In this document: positions 5,456 to 7,389 of the stretch, in pieces
Layout: each line of letters opens with the position of its first letter
How positions within the stretch are numbered: position 1 is the first letter of the stretch
DNA from: Bacillota bacterium
GTDB taxonomy: Bacteria > Bacillota > Clostridia > Saccharofermentanales > Fastidiosipilaceae
DNA length: 7,389 nt
Direction: 5' to 3'
NCBI GenBank assembly: GCA_023442635.1
Contig: JAEZYR010000089.1
Coordinates: 1-7,389 of the forward strand
Made by a program: the position numbers and the translations under genes
The notes under the pieces: model-generated
The model's input: only the letters and a program-made list of their open reading frames with translations
The model's database searches: none
What the model was told of the DNA's origin: nothing

Positions 5456-7357
5456 ATGAGCAAATCGCACCCTCCGCACAGCAGCCACTCGCCTCAGCGC
5501 GGTCGCATGACACGCCTGCTCATCCCTGCGATTGCCCTCCTCCTTTTTCTTATCCTCTTTTCGAGCATTTTCCCTATTTCTAGCTGGCACCCTATTTTTT
5601 CAAAAGCGGCTTATAACCTCAGCAATGTCTTTGCCTTGCCAGGTCACCGCCCCGATGACAAGGCTCGTCTTCGCCAGGCGAGCTATGACCTAGACCTGAA
5701 GAATCCAGCCCTTTATCGCAACACCCAGCAGCGCGCTTCCGAAGCCTCCAAAGACCCTACGCTGAGTTCTGAGGCCCTCCAAAAGCGGCGAGAAAGCATG
5801 GGCGATTTCTATGTGGAGCTGCCAGGCAATGAGCGTCGACCCAAAGCTGAACGCCCTGCAGTCAAGGCTCTCTACGTATCGCGGCTTGTGCTAGACAAGG
5901 GTTTTAGCCGCCAGGAAGTCAATCAATTCCGCGAATATCTCAAGGCACTCAGGGCGGGGCAACAGGTCGATAAGCCCAAAGCTAGCCCCTTGAGTCAAGC
6001 TCTTGCCCTCGCCTTAGAGACGGAGATCAACAGTTTTGTTATCGATGTCAAGGACGACATAGGAACTTTGAGTTGGGCGAGCCACAACGCAGGCATTCGC
6101 AAAATTGCCCCCTACCAATCGGACTTCGATACATGGAAAACCTTCTTCAACCTGGCACGCGAAAATAAGATCTACATGATCGCCCGCATCACAGCCTTCA
6201 AGGATCCCTTCCTCGCCCATAAGTTTCCTGAGCACGCCATCCAACTCAAAAATGGCGGTCCATATAAAGATGGCAATGGTGAGGCCTGGGTCAATGCCTT
6301 CGATCCTTTCACTTGGAAATACAATGTTGCCGTCGCAGAAGAAGCGATTTTGCGGGGTTTCGACGAAGTGCAGTTCGACTATGTCCGCTTTCCTGACAAT
6401 GCTGCCTATTACAACAAGGTCACCGTCTTTCCCCACCGCAACAATCGCAGCAAGGCCGAAGCTATTGAAGGTTTCCTCAACTTTGCCAAAGAAGAAATGA
6501 GCGACTATGGCGCCAACATTGCAGCTGACTTGTTCGGTATTGCAACCGCGAGCTGGGATGGTCAGCCCGAAGACATAGGTCAAGTCTGGCGCAAGGTCAC
6601 CCGCCATGTCGATGCCGTTTGCCCCATGCTCTACCCCTCTCACTATAGCGAGGGCTGGTATGGCTTCAAAGACCCTGTAGCCAACCCTTATGGCGTCATC
6701 CGTGGTGCCCTGCTCGAAGCTGTTGAGCTAAACGCTTCGCAAGCCTCACCTGGGGATATTTGCCCCTGGTATCAGTGCTTTGATTCTGGCCATGTTGAAT
6801 ATGGCCCTGACCTCGTCGCCCAGCAAGTCAAGGCTGGTCGCGAACTGGGCATCGATGCCTACATGCTTTGGAATGCTTCGTCGGTCTACGATCCCCTAAC
6901 CATCTTTGCCTGCGAAAATCAGCCGCTGATATCCCCAGATATTCCAAGGCTGGACAGCCAAGGCCAAGAAGTTGACCTCTTGGGGCATGGTGCCATTGAA
7001 ACTTTGATGCGCTGGCTTGAAGGCTTTAGCCAGAAAAAATATCGCATTCCCTACCTGCTCACAGCTGTCGATGGGCGAGAGAGCTCCTATGCGCTCTACG
7101 CCCAAGAACTCGAGAAAATAAAGTTCGGCTTAGATGCCTGGGAACTCGTCGAAATCAGCGAAGTCGCTCCCAATCAATACAAAGCCAAACTTAATGTGCG
7201 TTGGGAAAGCCAAGATTACACCTATGACATTCAAGAAATCGATCTCAATATCATCAAGGAGCAGCACGTTTTTAAGATTCAACCAAGGCGCGATTATGTC
7301 ACGTTAGCCTTAAAAGCGCGAGAACGGGCTTTGTCACAAACGGCGACAAGTTCCTGA
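5456..7357 (+). CDS. Membrane-anchored putative glycoside hydrolase (DUF4015 family)
   Basis: A predicted surface protein of 633 residues. A basic, Ser/His-rich N-terminus is followed by one hydrophobic segment (about 21-41, LLIPAIALLLFLILF), best read as an uncleaved anchor. A charged linker (about 60-130) leads to the DUF4015 putative glycoside hydrolase domain, a TIM-barrel type (about 134-485). Visible family motifs are VIDVKDDIGTLSW, YMIARITAFKDP, EVQFDYVRFPD (about 304-314), DLFG, MLYPSHY and YMLWNAS. Acidic residues at barrel strand ends are the likely catalytic groups, but the substrate is not known from sequence; cell-wall or capsular polysaccharide is an inference. The last 130 or so residues form a separate helix-then-strands domain I do not recognise. 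An in-frame TTG at 5444 gives four more residues but sits 2 bases from the only ribosome-site-like sequence (GAAAGG, 5436-5441). The ATG is 14 bases away, a little long. Met at 5507 is another possible start. Confidence 0.85.
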   Translation: MSKSHPPHSSHSPQRGRMTRLLIPAIALLLFLILFSSIFPISSWHPIFSKAAYNLSNVFALPGHRPDDKARLRQASYDLDLKNPALYRNTQQRASEASKDPTLSSEALQKRRESMGDFYVELPGNERRPKAERPAVKALYVSRLVLDKGFSRQEVNQFREYLKALRAGQQVDKPKASPLSQALALALETEINSFVIDVKDDIGTLSWASHNAGIRKIAPYQSDFDTWKTFFNLARENKIYMIARITAFKDPFLAHKFPEHAIQLKNGGPYKDGNGEAWVNAFDPFTWKYNVAVAEEAILRGFDEVQFDYVRFPDNAAYYNKVTVFPHRNNRSKAEAIEGFLNFAKEEMSDYGANIAADLFGIATASWDGQPEDIGQVWRKVTRHVDAVCPMLYPSHYSEGWYGFKDPVANPYGVIRGALLEAVELNASQASPGDICPWYQCFDSGHVEYGPDLVAQQVKAGRELGIDAYMLWNASSVYDPLTIFACENQPLISPDIPRLDSQGQEVDLLGHGAIETLMRWLEGFSQKKYRIPYLLTAVDGRESSYALYAQELEKIKFGLDAWELVEISEVAPNQYKAKLNVRWESQDYTYDIQEIDLNIIKEQHVFKIQPRRDYVTLALKARERALSQTATSS

Positions 7358-7389
7358 CAGGTCTCTGACAGGTCTCTGACAGGTCTCTG
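7354..7389. repeat. 11-bp tandem repeat starting at the hydrolase stop codon, running off the window
   Basis: CTGACAGGTCT occurs three times without change (7354-7364, 7365-7375, 7376-7386) and a fourth copy begins at 7387. The first copy contains the TGA stop codon of the hydrolase. The full array length is unknown because the window ends inside it. Confidence 0.9.

Noticed and set aside
6014..6643. 209-codon minus-strand open frame within the hydrolase gene
   Set aside because: It mirrors the conserved barrel motifs of the plus-strand protein; its length is explained by codon bias of the sense strand.

Overview
The window reads as ordinary chromosomal DNA from a low-to-mid GC Gram-positive bacterium of the Firmicutes (Bacillota), most likely a member of the Clostridia. 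The evidence is an IreB (UPF0297/YrzL) homologue directly followed by RuvX, a pairing typical of Firmicutes. It also carries an MtaB-type tRNA methylthiotransferase, a secG/rnr neighbourhood, AGGAGG-like ribosome binding sites with alternative TTG/GTG start candidates, and a DUF4015 putative glycoside hydrolase. I cannot place it at genus level. No phage, transposon, CRISPR, tRNA or rRNA was seen.

Layout. Positions 1-605 (minus strand) hold ruvX, cut by the left edge, preceded by ireB with only 3 bases between them. An AT-rich gap of about 165 bases with short repeats separates ireB from mtaB (771-2309, minus). A divergent plus-strand gene at 2394-2627 encodes a small HPr-like protein that lacks the phosphocarrier histidine. 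It converges on rnr (RNase R, 2748-4916, minus), and its probable terminator uses the last codons of rnr as its 3' arm. Upstream of rnr a strong intrinsic terminator (5016-5041) separates it from secG (5073-5306, minus), which has a good sigma-70-type promoter. Divergent from secG, a membrane-anchored DUF4015 putative glycoside hydrolase (5456-7357, plus) fills the rest. The window ends inside an 11-bp tandem repeat that begins at the hydrolase stop codon.

Functional picture. Most genes are housekeeping: Holliday-junction or rRNA processing (RuvX), Ser/Thr-kinase-linked envelope signalling (IreB), tRNA A37 modification (MtaB), RNA decay (RNase R), protein export (SecG) and probably cell-envelope polysaccharide handling (DUF4015). 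The less ordinary points are the His-less HPr-like protein, an RNase R with a reduced N-terminus and a very basic tail, a repeat-bearing insert in MtaB, and the overlapping transcription signals around rnr. I found no convincing new multi-gene system. The best leads are single-gene architecture and regulatory-layout observations.

Start sites were moved inward from the longest reading frame for ireB, mtaB, secG and the hydrolase. In the first three a ribosome binding site supports the inner start; in the hydrolase the choice is weaker.
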